Below, piece by piece: positions 7,321-16,877 of a stretch of 64,000 bases of DNA. A program made the translations under genes and the position numbers. This DNA is from Myxococcales bacterium. GTDB lineage: Bacteria; Myxococcota_A; Polyangia; Haliangiales; Haliangiaceae. Where the stretch lies: NCBI GenBank assembly GCA_016717005.1, contig JADJUF010000016.1, positions 124,001-188,000 on the forward strand, read 5' to 3'. The first letter of the stretch is position 1. Every line of letters begins with the position of its first letter. Under the pieces are notes generated by a model. It did no database searches. It worked only from the letters and a program-made list of their open reading frames with translations, and was not told where the DNA came from.

Positions 7321-8793
7321 TCAGCGGCCGCGCTTGAGCGCGCGCTTGAGCTGGGCCAGGAAGTCGCGCGAGATCGGCCGCGCGAACACGAACGCCGCCG
7401 GCGGGTAGGTCAGCGCGCCGACGACGATCTCGATCGGGGTCAGGAACAGCGGCCGCGTGACCCCGACGGCGATCAGCCCGGCGCGCGCGCCCAGCACCGC
7501 CGCCGCCATCGCCGCGCACGCCAGGAGCGGGCGCACGAACGCGGCGACCATCGGCCCGGCCGGGATGCCGTCGAGCTTGATGACCACGCCGATCGTGATG
7601 AGCGACTGCGCGCCGAACGCGATGCCGACCGAGCCGGCGGTCCAGACCGGGCCCAGCGGCGCGAAGGCGAAGATGCAGCCGAACAGCAGCACGACCTTGA
7701 TCGCCTCGAGGATCATCATCGTGCGGTTGCGGCCGAAGCTCGCCAGGTACGCGCCGACGCCCCAGGCCATCGGCCGCACCACCGACAGCACCGACAGCAC
7801 GGTCAAGAGCGGCGCCACGCCCTGCCACTCGTCGGACAGGAGCAGCGCGATCAGCGAGTCGGACACCGCGCCGAGCCCGACCGCCAGCGGGAACACCGCC
7901 AGCGCCATCAGCCCGGTCGAGCGCACGACCGCGGCCTTGCGCTGCTCGGGGGTGAGCGACGACATCGCCGGGAGCAGCACGCCGCTCATCTGCTCGCCGA
8001 CCTGCACCGCGGGGATGTCGGCCAGGTTGTAGGCCATGTTGTAGGTGCCGGCGACGCCGGTGCCGAAGAAGTGCGCGAACGCGAGGTTGTCCCAGTAGCG
8101 CGACGCGAAGTTGAAGACCTGGCCGGCGCCGACCGGGATCCCGAAGGTCATGATCTCCTTGAACCGGGACCACTGCCACGGCGACCGCTCGAGCCAGCTC
8201 CAGCCGGTGGTCCGGACGATCAGCGCGGCGGTCACCGTCGACTGGACGATGTTGCCGATGACGATCGCGTAGCCGCCCAGGTCGGTGGCGCCGGCCAGGG
8301 TCAGCGCGGTCATGGTGAACAGCAGCTCGCCGGCGCCGTTGGCGATCGCCAGCTCGCGGAACCGCATCTCGCGCGCGAGGATCTTGTCGGGCACCGCCGC
8401 GCACCGACGGATGAACACCGACAGCACCAGGCCGGGCAGGTAGCTCGACAGCTCGGGGGCGTTGAACACCGGCTCGAACAGCGGCCCCAGCGCGAGCGCG
8501 ATCGACAGGCCCACGACCGCGAACGCCCAGTTGGTGACGGCCGCGTGGTAGGTCGAGGCGGGGCTGTCGGGGCCGCGCACGATCATGTAGTGGTTGAAGC
8601 CCCAGTTCGACATCCAGTTCGCGGACTGGGCCAGGACCATCGCGGCCGAGACCTCGCCGACCACGTCGGGGGCCAGGAGCCGGGTCATGTAGAGCGTGCC
8701 GATCAGCCCGACGATGCGCGCGCCGACGCTGGACGCGACGCTCCACAGGGCTCCGCTCGCGGCGCGCGTTCCGACCGACATCAGCGCGCCCAT
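7321..8793 (-). CDS. Polysaccharide/lipid-linked flippase (MOP superfamily, Wzx-like)
   Basis: 490 residues with about 12-14 hydrophobic helices, the architecture of oligosaccharide-repeat flippases. The opening ASGALWSVASSVGARIVGLI and the early LYMTRLLAPDVVGE are characteristic of this family. It is expected in the inner membrane, moving a lipid-linked glycan or head group. A second start is ATG 8781. It lies 54 nt downstream of an aminotransferase gene on the same strand and near two CDP-alcohol transferases and a second flippase. The substrate cannot be read from sequence. A basic KRALKRGR tail ends the protein. Confidence 0.88.
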   Translation of the reverse strand: MGALMSVGTRAASGALWSVASSVGARIVGLIGTLYMTRLLAPDVVGEVSAAMVLAQSANWMSNWGFNHYMIVRGPDSPASTYHAAVTNWAFAVVGLSIALALGPLFEPVFNAPELSSYLPGLVLSVFIRRCAAVPDKILAREMRFRELAIANGAGELLFTMTALTLAGATDLGGYAIVIGNIVQSTVTAALIVRTTGWSWLERSPWQWSRFKEIMTFGIPVGAGQVFNFASRYWDNLAFAHFFGTGVAGTYNMAYNLADIPAVQVGEQMSGVLLPAMSSLTPEQRKAAVVRSTGLMALAVFPLAVGLGAVSDSLIALLLSDEWQGVAPLLTVLSVLSVVRPMAWGVGAYLASFGRNRTMMILEAIKVVLLFGCIFAFAPLGPVWTAGSVGIAFGAQSLITIGVVIKLDGIPAGPMVAAFVRPLLACAAMAAAVLGARAGLIAVGVTRPLFLTPIEIVVGALTYPPAAFVFARPISRDFLAQLKRALKRGR

Positions 8794-8847
8794 CGTCGCA
8801 CGGGCGCGCGCGTCACGCGTGCGGCCGCCGCACGAACTTCACGCGCG

Positions 8848-10134
8848 TCAGCGCGCGCGCCAGCGGCTCGCGCCGGGCGCCGCGCGGCCGCTCGACCAGG
8901 CCCCGCCGGGCGGCGGCGACCACGGCGCGATCGCGAGCAGCGCCCGGTGCACCGCGTCGACGACGCGGTCCATCTCGAGGCCGATCGTGATGCGGACGTA
9001 GCCGTGGAAGCGCGCGCCGATGTCGCGCACGTAGATGTGCTCGGCCTCGAGCCGCTTGCACAGCTCGCCGGTGCGGCCGTCGGGCACGCGCACGCACACG
9101 AAGTTGCCGGCGCCGCCGGTGCGGACGTCGATGCCGAGCCCCTCGAGGTCGCGCACGAACGCGTCGCGCGCCGCGTGGGTGGCCTCGACGTACGGCCGGT
9201 AGTAGGCGTCGAACTCGCGCAGGGCCGCGGTGGCCGCGACCTGGGCGAGCTGGTTGACGCTCTTGGGGTTGTAGAACGGACGCAGCTCGTCGAGCGTGGC
9301 CGGGTGCGCGATGACGTAGCCGCACCGGACCGACGCGAGGCAGAACGCCTTCGAGAACGTCCGGGTCACGACCACGTTGCGCATCGCCATCGCCAGCGGC
9401 GCGCACGTCATCGGGCGACCGGTGCGCGGGTCGATCGAGCCGAACTCGTGGTAGGCCTCGTCGACGACGAACGTGATGTCGGGGAAGCGCACCGCCAGCG
9501 CGCCGACCTCGTCGGCCGACCACTGGATGCCGGTCGGGTTGTTCGGCGACACCAGGTAGACCAGCGTGGGCTGGTGGTAGGCGATGCCGGCGGCCAGGAC
9601 CTCGGGGTCGGCGACGAACGGATCGTCGAGGTCGAAGCGGATCAGGTCGGCGCCGGTGCCGACGACGTTGACGCAGAAGTGCTCGTAGGTCGGCGTCGGC
9701 GCCAGCGCGGTCTTGCCGGCGCCGAGCAGGCCGTGGCACAGCAGGATCAGCGCGTCGTCCGAGCCGTTGGTGATGAGCAGGTTGTCGGTGCCGACGCCGC
9801 AGTAGCTGGCCAGCTCCTGCTGCAGGGCCTCGCCGCCCGAGAGCTGCGGGTACCACTTCAAGAACGCGCCGTCGGCGGCGGTGATGTGGGCGACCATCGC
9901 GGCGCCGACGCTGGGCGGCGGCGCGATCGTGCCCTCGTTCCAGTCGAGCTTGTGCACCGCGGCCGGCGGCTGCTGGCTGCGCAGGATCTTGTCGAGCGAG
10001 GTCGTCGGGGCGTAGCGGGGCAGCCGCGGGGCGGCGTCCCGAGCCGCGTGGGCCTCACGGATGGCGGCCAGATCGACCACGTCGTTGTCGGTCGAGTCGG
10101 GGACCACGGCGACGTGGGCGCGGGACGAAGCCAT
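8848..10134 (-). CDS. PLP-dependent aminotransferase, HisC-like (class I/II)
   Basis: 428 residues of fold-type I. Seen motifs: LDWNEGTIAPPPSV, NGSDDALIL, SPNNPTGIQWSADEVG, VVDEAYHEFG, and the PLP Schiff-base Lys in TRTFSKAFCLASVRCGY. These fit histidinol-phosphate aminotransferase relatives, which also include threonine-phosphate decarboxylase (CobD) and phosphonate or amino-alcohol enzymes. The surrounding CDP-alcohol and nucleotidyltransferase genes make a role in building an amino-alcohol phosphate head group more likely than histidine synthesis; this is inference. ATG 10134 is chosen because AGGCAA precedes it. The last ~30 residues are Pro/Arg-rich and non-conserved. Confidence 0.85.
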   Translation of the reverse strand: MASSRAHVAVVPDSTDNDVVDLAAIREAHAARDAAPRLPRYAPTTSLDKILRSQQPPAAVHKLDWNEGTIAPPPSVGAAMVAHITAADGAFLKWYPQLSGGEALQQELASYCGVGTDNLLITNGSDDALILLCHGLLGAGKTALAPTPTYEHFCVNVVGTGADLIRFDLDDPFVADPEVLAAGIAYHQPTLVYLVSPNNPTGIQWSADEVGALAVRFPDITFVVDEAYHEFGSIDPRTGRPMTCAPLAMAMRNVVVTRTFSKAFCLASVRCGYVIAHPATLDELRPFYNPKSVNQLAQVAATAALREFDAYYRPYVEATHAARDAFVRDLEGLGIDVRTGGAGNFVCVRVPDGRTGELCKRLEAEHIYVRDIGARFHGYVRITIGLEMDRVVDAVHRALLAIAPWSPPPGGAWSSGRAAPGASRWRAR

Positions 10135-10265
10135 TTGCCTCGGCCCATGCAATCCAAGGACCGTCGCAGGTTGGCAGCGTTAGGGTCCCGCCTGTTGGCT
10201 TTTCACCACTTCTTGACGGGTGTCTGACACCCCGGTGACGCCGATGGGGCAGCCAGGTGCCGGCG

Positions 10266-10690
<425 letters not shown>

Positions 10691-10703
10691 AGTCGGCGGC
10701 CCG

Positions 10704-10768
10704 AATCCCGATCCCGATCCCGATCCCGATCCCGATCCCGATCCCGATCCCGATCCCGATCCCCGATC
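10704..10768. repeat. (ATCCCG)n hexanucleotide tract with G-quadruplex potential
   Basis: Nine to ten ATCCCG units directly follow the GAGCCG tract. The minus strand, which is the coding direction of both neighbouring genes, carries evenly spaced GGG runs separated by ATC, the standard G-quadruplex pattern. It ends 10 nt before the stop of the downstream-oriented CDP-alcohol transferase gene. Confidence 0.85.
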
Positions 10769-10777
10769 CCCCCGCGC

Positions 10778-11560
10778 CTACCCCTCGAGCTCGCGGATCT
10801 TCCGATCGACCCGCACGATCTCGAGGGTCCGCACGACCAGCATGATCAGCATCTGCAGCACCTGGGTCCCCGCCAGCACCCACACCGCGAGCGGCAGCTG
10901 ATCGATCACCAGCGCCAGCCCCAGCCAGAACCACAGGTCGACCTCCTCGAACCGCCACACGCGGCTGACCATGGTCAGGCCCCAGCGCAGCCACTCGCCG
11001 CGGCTGCGCACCGGCGGCGGCGCGACCACGATCGGGCGCGTGCGCGCGGCCACCGCCGCGGCCGGATCGACCCGCGCCTCGAGCCAGCGCACGCGCTCGG
11101 CCTCGGCCTGGGCCAGCCACTTCATGTAGCCGCACACGTTGAGGCCGGTGACCGACGCCAGCGCCAGCGCCAGGTACAGGGGCTCGCCCTCGGCCCGCGC
11201 CGCCTGCCACCCGGCCGCGCCCATGATCGCGGCCCAGGTGATCATGTCGCTGACCTTGTCGTAGAACGAGCCGAGCTTGGTGAACGTGCGGCGGTAGCGC
11301 GCCAGCATCCCGTCCATGTGATCGAAGATCACGCCGACCTGCAGCAGGATCGCGGCCAGCACCCAGTGGCGCGGCGTCAGGATCAGCGCCGCCGCCGCGA
11401 GCTTGGCGAGGTTGCCGGCGGTGGTGGCGCGGTTGGGCGTGATCCAGCGGGCGTCGGCGATCGGGTACGTGAGCGCGATCGTGAGCGGGCGGATCACCAG
11501 GCTCGCGTACCACTCGCTCGACTGGAAGTTGCGCAGGCGCTGGAGGCGGTCGCGATCCAT
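10778..11560 (-). CDS. CDP-alcohol phosphatidyltransferase family protein
   Basis: 260-residue membrane enzyme with about six hydrophobic stretches. The full family motif D-x2-D-G-x2-A-R-x8-G-x3-D-x3-D is present (FDHMDGMLAR ... LGSFYDKVSD) and binds Mg-CDP. It would transfer a phospho-alcohol from CDP to an acceptor alcohol in the inner membrane. ATG 11560 is chosen; the upstream in-frame extension to 11626 is Arg-rich and overlaps the divergent promoter. The protein has an insert around residues 140-190 rich in Arg/Ala. Together with the 14079 gene and the LicC-like enzyme it suggests an unusual phospholipid or glycan modification. Confidence 0.88.
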   Translation of the reverse strand: MDRDRLQRLRNFQSSEWYASLVIRPLTIALTYPIADARWITPNRATTAGNLAKLAAAALILTPRHWVLAAILLQVGVIFDHMDGMLARYRRTFTKLGSFYDKVSDMITWAAIMGAAGWQAARAEGEPLYLALALASVTGLNVCGYMKWLAQAEAERVRWLEARVDPAAAVAARTRPIVVAPPPVRSRGEWLRWGLTMVSRVWRFEEVDLWFWLGLALVIDQLPLAVWVLAGTQVLQMLIMLVVRTLEIVRVDRKIRELEG

Positions 11561-11694
11561 CAGCCGCCCTCGGTCGCGCGCGCGGCGCGCACGCTCGTCC
11601 GGTCGCGCATGGGCCGCGCATACCACAATCCCAGGCGATCAGGCAGGTGCGGCGGCGCGTGGCTCGACCCATCCGTGTACGCTGCATGCGCACG

Positions 11695-13245
11695 ATGCCC
11701 GGGGCGACCGAGATCAAGACCGACGTCAACCGCGGCCTGGCGTGGATCGGCATGGCCAGCTCGCTGGTCGGCGTCCTCGACTTCCTGGCGATCCTGATCC
11801 TGCTGCGATACTGGATCACGCCCGACGAGTACGGCGTCGCGACGCTCGCGATCGCGGTGTTCCCGATCCTCGATCAGGTGACCGACCTGGGCCTGTCGGC
11901 GGCGGTGATCCAGCGCGACCGCAAGGACGACGACATCATCTCGTCGGTCTTCTGGATCAACCTGACGACCGCCGCGACGCTGTTCGTGCTGCTGTGGCTG
12001 CTGGCGCCGCCGATCGCGACCGGCTTGTTCGACGACGCGGTCATCGGATCGATGATGATCGCCTACGGCACCAAGCTCTTGTGGCAGAACGTCTACTTCA
12101 TCCCGGTCGCGCTGATGAAGCGCGAGCTGCGGTTCAAGGAGCTGTCGGTCATCCGGGTGATCGCCAACCTGACCGAGTTCGCCGGCAAGATCGGGTTCGC
12201 GGCGGCCGGGTTCGGCATCTGGGCGTTCGTGCTCGGGCCGATGGGCCGGGTGCTGGTCACCGGCATCGGCGCGCAGATCTGTCACCCGTGGCGGCCCAGG
12301 TTCGTGCTCAAGCTGCGCGCGACCTGGGACCACGCCGCGTTCGGCATGAAGGCGTCGGCGTCGCAGATCTTGTTCTCGATGTACTCCAACGCGGACTACC
12401 TCATCGTCGGGGTCTATTTCAGCAAGACCGCGGTCGGCATCTACCGCCTGGCGTACGAGGTCGTGCTCGAGCCGGTGCGGATGATCTCGAACGTCGTCGT
12501 CGACATCGCCTTCCCGGCCTTCGCGAAGCTGCGCCACGACCGCCCCAAGCTGATCGCCCAGTTCGTGTCGTTCACGCGCATGAACCTGGTGACCGTGATG
12601 CTGTACTCGGCGGTGGTGTTCGTCGCGGCCGAGGAGGTCGTGACGCTGTTCTTCCCCAAGTACGGCCTGGCGCCGGTCGACGCGGTCCGGATCCTGCTGC
12701 CGGTCGCGATCCTGCGGTCGCTGTCGTACGTGCTGCCGCCGCTGCTCGACGGCGTCGGGCACCCGAGCCGGACGCTGATCTACATGATCGTCGCCTCGGT
12801 GGTGCTGCCGCTGTTCTTCGTGCTGTCGGCGAAGTACCTCGGGCCGACCATGGGGTTCGAGTCGGTGGCCCTGGCCTGGGCCGTCGGCTATCCGATCGCG
12901 TTCATCGTGCTGCTCCTGCTGGTCACCTACACGATCGACCTGAAGGTCGGCACGTTCGTGCGCCAGGTGATCGGCGTGCCCTTGTGCATCGTCGCGGCGA
13001 CGGTGGCCGGGGAGGGCACCAAGTGGGCGCTCGCGGGCGCGCCGCTGGCGGTGCGGATGGTCGGCGTCACGGTGGTGATCGTCGGCGTCGCCGGCGTGCT
13101 CCTGGCCTACACCCAGGGCCTGTCGCCGCGGCGCGCGCGCGCGGCGATGCGCGGCGAGCCGCCGCCGGTCGACCTGCCGCCCGATCCGGCGCCGCTCGAG
13201 GCGCCGGCCGCGCCACCGCCAGCCGCGCCACCGCCATCGGCGTAG
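11695..13245 (+). CDS. Lipopolysaccharide/polysaccharide flippase (MOP superfamily)
   Basis: 516 residues with about 12 membrane helices. The segments YWITPDEYGVATLAIAVFPI and SVFWINLTTAATLF are typical of the Wzx/MviN-like polysaccharide transport family. It is a second flippase in the same cluster, only distantly similar in sequence to the 7321-8793 protein. The C-terminal ~45 residues are Pro/Ala-rich and cytosolic. ATG 11695 is chosen over ATG 11686 because a TACGCT hexamer at 11678-11683 would put the transcript start downstream of 11686. It is divergent from the CDP-alcohol transferase, with about 130 nt between. Confidence 0.87.
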   Translation: MPGATEIKTDVNRGLAWIGMASSLVGVLDFLAILILLRYWITPDEYGVATLAIAVFPILDQVTDLGLSAAVIQRDRKDDDIISSVFWINLTTAATLFVLLWLLAPPIATGLFDDAVIGSMMIAYGTKLLWQNVYFIPVALMKRELRFKELSVIRVIANLTEFAGKIGFAAAGFGIWAFVLGPMGRVLVTGIGAQICHPWRPRFVLKLRATWDHAAFGMKASASQILFSMYSNADYLIVGVYFSKTAVGIYRLAYEVVLEPVRMISNVVVDIAFPAFAKLRHDRPKLIAQFVSFTRMNLVTVMLYSAVVFVAAEEVVTLFFPKYGLAPVDAVRILLPVAILRSLSYVLPPLLDGVGHPSRTLIYMIVASVVLPLFFVLSAKYLGPTMGFESVALAWAVGYPIAFIVLLLLVTYTIDLKVGTFVRQVIGVPLCIVAATVAGEGTKWALAGAPLAVRMVGVTVVIVGVAGVLLAYTQGLSPRRARAAMRGEPPPVDLPPDPAPLEAPAAPPPAAPPPSA

Positions 13246-13261
13246 CCGGCCGCGGCCGCGC

Positions 13262-13999
13262 TCACGCCCCCGCGGCGGCGAGCATCGCGTCGGCCCGGGC
13301 CAGATCCTCGACGTTGTCGATCTCGGTGACCGAGCAGTCGTGGACGTCGACGATCCCGAACCGCACGGCGCCGCGCGCGATCAGCTGAAAGTAGGCGTAC
13401 TCGTAGTACTCGCCGGTCTTGCCGGCGTCGCGCATCACGTGGAGCTCGCGGAACACCTGCGCCGCCACCGCCGCCGACAGCCGCGAGATGCCGATGTACT
13501 CGCCCGCCGAGGTCGCGGGATCGAGCTGCTTCGACAGGCCGGTGACCGCGCCGGCGTCGTCGACCTGGGCCTTCATGGTCTCGTCGTCGAGCTCGTCGCG
13601 GCAGTCGACCGCGAGCAGCGCGTCGCCGGTCGCGGCCAGCATCCGCGGCAGCAGCTGCGGGTCGAGGATCACGTCGCCGTCGAACTGCAGCACGTCGTGG
13701 TCGCGCACCGCCGGCTCGGCCACCGCCAGGGACCAGAAGTTGTTCCAGGGCTCGTACATGTCGTTCATGATCACCGTGCACGCGCCGAAGCCGTTGGCGG
13801 CCAGCTCGGCCCGGAGCGTGTCGACCCGGTAGCCGCCGACGATGACCACGTCGCTCGGGCCGATGCCGGCGGCGGCGAGGTGGTCGAGCTGGCGGAACAG
13901 GATCGGCCGGCCGGCGACCGGCACCAGCACCTTGGGACGATCGTTGGTGAGCGGCGCCAGGCGCGAGCCCATGCCGGCGGCGAGGATGATGGCCTTCAC
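13262..13999 (-). CDS. NTP transferase, LicC/PntC-like cytidylyltransferase
   Basis: 245 residues. The signature AIILAAGMGSRLAPLTNDRPK at the N-terminus is the sugar-nucleotidyltransferase loop plus activating Lys. FDGDVILDP supplies the metal-binding Asp, and the C-terminal YEYAYFQLI and EIDNVEDLARA match phosphocholine/phosphonate cytidylyltransferases (LicC, PntC) better than RfbA. It probably makes a CDP-activated phospho-alcohol or phosphonate in the cytosol, the donor for the nearby CDP-alcohol transferases. The start is GTG 13999, preceded by TATCGT with an 8-nt gap. It is divergent from the 14079 gene with 79 nt between, so a shared regulatory region is likely. Confidence 0.85.
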   Translation of the reverse strand: MKAIILAAGMGSRLAPLTNDRPKVLVPVAGRPILFRQLDHLAAAGIGPSDVVIVGGYRVDTLRAELAANGFGACTVIMNDMYEPWNNFWSLAVAEPAVRDHDVLQFDGDVILDPQLLPRMLAATGDALLAVDCRDELDDETMKAQVDDAGAVTGLSKQLDPATSAGEYIGISRLSAAVAAQVFRELHVMRDAGKTGEYYEYAYFQLIARGAVRFGIVDVHDCSVTEIDNVEDLARADAMLAAAGA

Positions 14000-14007
14000 G
14001 GCGCGGG

Positions 14008-14013
14008 ACGATA
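14008..14013 (-). promoter_or_regulatory. Putative -10 element of the LicC-like gene
   Basis: TATCGT on the minus strand ends 8 nt before the GTG at 13999, matching the leaderless spacing seen repeatedly in the window. Confidence 0.45.
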
Positions 14014-14078
14014 CGGCACGGCGGTGGGCGTGGCGAGCCCGCTTGCTGGGATCGCGCGACTGTGGCATCACGCCGGCC

Positions 14079-15074
14079 GTGACCACCGTGTTCGTCGACT
14101 ACGCCGGGCGCGACCAGATCGCGGCGATGCGCGTCGGCGGCATGTCGATCCTCGAGCGGGTGGTGCGGGTGGCGGCGCTGGCCGGCGCGACCCGGGCCCG
14201 GGTGCGCCTCCGCGCCGACGCGCGGCCGCCGCTGCCGCCGCTGGCGATCGAGGTCGAGTACGTCGACGCCCCCGACCGCACCGCGGCGATCGTGCCGGGT
14301 GACGTGGTCGCCGGGGTCGAGGTCGTCGACGGCCGCAGTCGCCGCCGGGCCGAGCGCGCGCTCTTGCAGAGCTGCCGGCGCCCCTACGACGGCCTCGGCG
14401 ACACCTACGTGATCCGGCCGGTGTCGCTGCGCCTGACGCCGCTGCTGGCGCGGCTGGGCGCGACCCCGAACCAGGTCACCGTCGCCAACACGGTCTGGGG
14501 CGCGCTGGCGTGCGCGCTGGTGGTGATCGGCGGCCGCGGGCCGATCGCCGCGGGCGGCGTCGCGATCTTCCTGCAGGCGGTGTTCGACTCGTGCGACGGC
14601 GAGCTGGCCCGGATCCGCTACCTGTACTCGAACTTCGGCCGCATGCTCGACAACGCGTCGGACGACGTGATCGACATCGGCATGACGCTGGCGCTGGGCT
14701 GGGCGCTCGGCGGCTGGTGGTGGCCGGTCGCGGTCGTGGCCGGGGTCGCCCGGGCGTCGTGCGCGCTGATGATCTTCCGGGCGGTGGCGCGGATGGGCAA
14801 GCCCGGCGACGTGCTCGCGTTCCGCTGGTTCTTCGACCGCGCCGAGTCCGAGCTGACCGACCGGTTCGAGCACAAGCTGACCCCGCTGGCGGTGGTGCGA
14901 TCGCTGGGGCGGCGCGACGCCTACGTGCTGGTCTGGACCGCGAGCTGCCTGGCCGGCGTGCTCGAGCCGGGCTTGGTGCTCGGGCTGATCGTCGCGTTCG
15001 GGTACTTCGGGCTGTCGCTGGTCCACCGGGTGGTGCGGGCCCGGACCCCGGCCGCCGAGCGGGTCGGCATGTAG
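14079..15074 (+). CDS. CDP-alcohol phosphatidyltransferase with degenerate N-terminal domain
   Basis: 331 residues. Residues ~110-320 are a membrane CDP-alcohol transferase with the intact motif FDSCDGELAR ... FGRMLDNASD and about six helices. The N-terminal ~100 residues (TTVFVDYAGRDQIAAMRVGG, then VVDGRSRRRAERALLQSC) resemble the shortened nucleotidyltransferase half found in two-domain inositol-phosphate cytidylyltransferase/DIPP synthase proteins, but without a G-x-G-x-R loop, so it is probably non-catalytic. GTG 14079 is chosen; an upstream frame extends into the divergent gene. The separate LicC-like enzyme next door could supply the lost activity. The acceptor is unknown. Confidence 0.85.
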   Translation: MTTVFVDYAGRDQIAAMRVGGMSILERVVRVAALAGATRARVRLRADARPPLPPLAIEVEYVDAPDRTAAIVPGDVVAGVEVVDGRSRRRAERALLQSCRRPYDGLGDTYVIRPVSLRLTPLLARLGATPNQVTVANTVWGALACALVVIGGRGPIAAGGVAIFLQAVFDSCDGELARIRYLYSNFGRMLDNASDDVIDIGMTLALGWALGGWWWPVAVVAGVARASCALMIFRAVARMGKPGDVLAFRWFFDRAESELTDRFEHKLTPLAVVRSLGRRDAYVLVWTASCLAGVLEPGLVLGLIVAFGYFGLSLVHRVVRARTPAAERVGM

Positions 15075-15111
15075 CTGCACGGCCGGGGGCGCCCGTGCTA
15101 CACGAGGCGCC

Positions 15112-15717
15112 GTGTTCACCGGCCTGGTCGAAGATCTCGGCACCATCGCCCGTGCCGACCGGCGCTCGGACGCGCTCGTGCTGACGGTGCGCCCGGGCGC
15201 GATCCCGGTGGCCGAGCTGGGCCTGGGGGAGTCGGTCGCCCACGACGGCGTGTGCCTGACGGTGACCGCGGTCCACGGCGACACCTACGAGGTCCTGGCG
15301 GGGGCCGAGACCCTGGCCAAGACCACGCTGGGCGAGCGCCGGGTCGGCGACCGCGTGCACCTCGAGCGGGCGCTGGCGCTCGGCGATCGCCTGGGCGGCC
15401 ACATGGTCGCCGGCCACGTCGACGGCGTCGGTGAGCTCGTGGCCCGGGTCGATCGCGGCGCCAACGTGGTCCTGACCTACCGGCCGCCGGCGGCGCTCGT
15501 GCGCTACGTGATCGTCAAGGGCTCGATCGCCATCGACGGGGTCAGCCTGACGGTCAACGCCGTCGACGCGTCGACCTTCGCCGTCGCGATCATCCCGCAC
15601 ACCGTCACCGCGACGCACCTGGGCGACAGGCGCCCGGGCGCGCGCGTGAACCTCGAGGTCGACCTCATCGGCAAGTACGTCGAGAGGTTGGTCGCCCCGT
15701 ACCAGGAGAAGTCGTGA
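15112..15717 (+). CDS. ribE: Riboflavin synthase alpha chain
   Basis: Dismutates two lumazine molecules to riboflavin, the last step. 201 residues, family length. Two lumazine-binding barrels: the first has MFTGLVEDLG and VAHDGVCLTV, the second, from about residue 100, has GHMVAGHVDGVGEL and KGSIAIDGVSLTV. The start is GTG 15112, giving the invariant MFTG. It resumes the rib operon after the 10-kb insertion and overlaps ribBA by one base at its stop. Confidence 0.95.
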   Translation: MFTGLVEDLGTIARADRRSDALVLTVRPGAIPVAELGLGESVAHDGVCLTVTAVHGDTYEVLAGAETLAKTTLGERRVGDRVHLERALALGDRLGGHMVAGHVDGVGELVARVDRGANVVLTYRPPAALVRYVIVKGSIAIDGVSLTVNAVDASTFAVAIIPHTVTATHLGDRRPGARVNLEVDLIGKYVERLVAPYQEKS

Positions 15718-16877
15718 TGCGCCTCGCCACCCCGTCCGCTCGCGTCGAAGCCGCGCTGGCCGCCATCCGCGCCGGCCAGATGGTGATCATGGTCGACGAC
15801 GAGGATCGCGAGAACGAGGGCGACCTGGTCCTGGCGGCCGACAAGGTCACGCCCGAGGCGATCAACTTCATGGCGACCCACGCCCGCGGGCTGATCTGCC
15901 TGGCGATGGACGGCCCGCTGATCGACAAGCTCGAGCTGGCGCCGATGGTGCGCGACAACCAGGCCAGCCTGGGCACCGCGTTCACGGTGTCGATCGAGGC
16001 CCGCCACGGCGTCTCGACCGGCATCTCGGCCAAGGATCGCGCGACCACCGTGCGCGCGGCCATCGCCGACGACGCCCGGCCCCACGACCTGGTGTCGCCG
16101 GGCCACGTGTTCCCGCTGCGGGCGCGGCGCGGCGGCGTGCTGGTGCGCACCGGCCAGACCGAGGGCTCGGTCGATCTGGCCCGGCTGGCCGGGTGCAAGG
16201 CCGCCGGGGTCATCTGCGAGATCATGCGGGACGACGGCGAGATGGCGCGGATGCCGGAGCTCGAGGTCTTCGCCGCCAAGCACGGGCTGGTGCTGTGCTC
16301 GGTCGCCGATCTGATCGCCTACCGGCTCGAGCGCGAGCAGATCGTCCGGCGCCGGCGCGAGCACGGCCTCCGGCCCGGGTTCCTCGGGACCGGCGAGCCG
16401 TGGCGGGCCTTCGTCTACGACACCGAGGTCGAGGACACCGAGTACCTGGCGCTGGTCCGGGGCGAGCCCGAGCGCGCCGCCGGGCCGGTGCTGGTCCGGG
16501 TCGCGGTGCTCGACCCGGTCGTCGACCCGCTCGCGCTCAAGCCCGACGTCGAGGCCGCGCTGCGGCAGATCGACGACGCCGGCGTCGGCGTGTTCCTGTA
16601 CGTCCACAGCCGCGCCCGGACCAGCGTCGAGAAGTCCTTCGCCAAGCTGACCGACGCGGCGCCACGGTCGGGCGCGCTCCGCCCCGACGCGTCGAGCGAG
16701 GCCCTGCGCGATTTCGGCCTGGGCGCCCAGGTGCTGGCCGACCTCGGCCTGTCCAAGGTCCGGCTCCTGTCCAACAGCGACCGCAAGATCGTGGGGATCG
16801 AGGGCTTCGGGATCGAGGTGGTCGAGCGGGTGCCGCTGGCGACCCGGCCGGTGCGCACGAAGGCCGACGTGAGGTAG
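15717..16877 (+). CDS. ribBA: 3,4-dihydroxy-2-butanone-4-phosphate synthase with inactive RibA-like domain
   Basis: 386 residues. The N-terminal RibB domain (1-~205) has the acidic loop DDEDRENEGD at 27-36, THARGLIC, and GHVFPLRAR...GHTEAS-like GQTEGSVDLA, so it should make DHBP from ribulose-5-phosphate. The C-terminal half looks like GTP cyclohydrolase II at its end (RDFGLGAQVLADLGLSKVRL, GIEGFGIEVVERVPL) but has no Cys at all in the region where the zinc site C-x10-C-x-C should be. It is therefore probably non-catalytic, and GTP cyclohydrolase II activity must come from elsewhere. The ATG overlaps the ribE stop; a GTG at 15714 is an alternative start. Confidence 0.93.
   Translation: MRLATPSARVEAALAAIRAGQMVIMVDDEDRENEGDLVLAADKVTPEAINFMATHARGLICLAMDGPLIDKLELAPMVRDNQASLGTAFTVSIEARHGVSTGISAKDRATTVRAAIADDARPHDLVSPGHVFPLRARRGGVLVRTGQTEGSVDLARLAGCKAAGVICEIMRDDGEMARMPELEVFAAKHGLVLCSVADLIAYRLEREQIVRRRREHGLRPGFLGTGEPWRAFVYDTEVEDTEYLALVRGEPERAAGPVLVRVAVLDPVVDPLALKPDVEAALRQIDDAGVGVFLYVHSRARTSVEKSFAKLTDAAPRSGALRPDASSEALRDFGLGAQVLADLGLSKVRLLSNSDRKIVGIEGFGIEVVERVPLATRPVRTKADVR

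Noticed and set aside
7267..10227. A 986-residue plus-strand protein
   Set aside because: It is an antisense shadow of the flippase and aminotransferase genes, with only low-complexity His/Arg/Asp-rich sequence.
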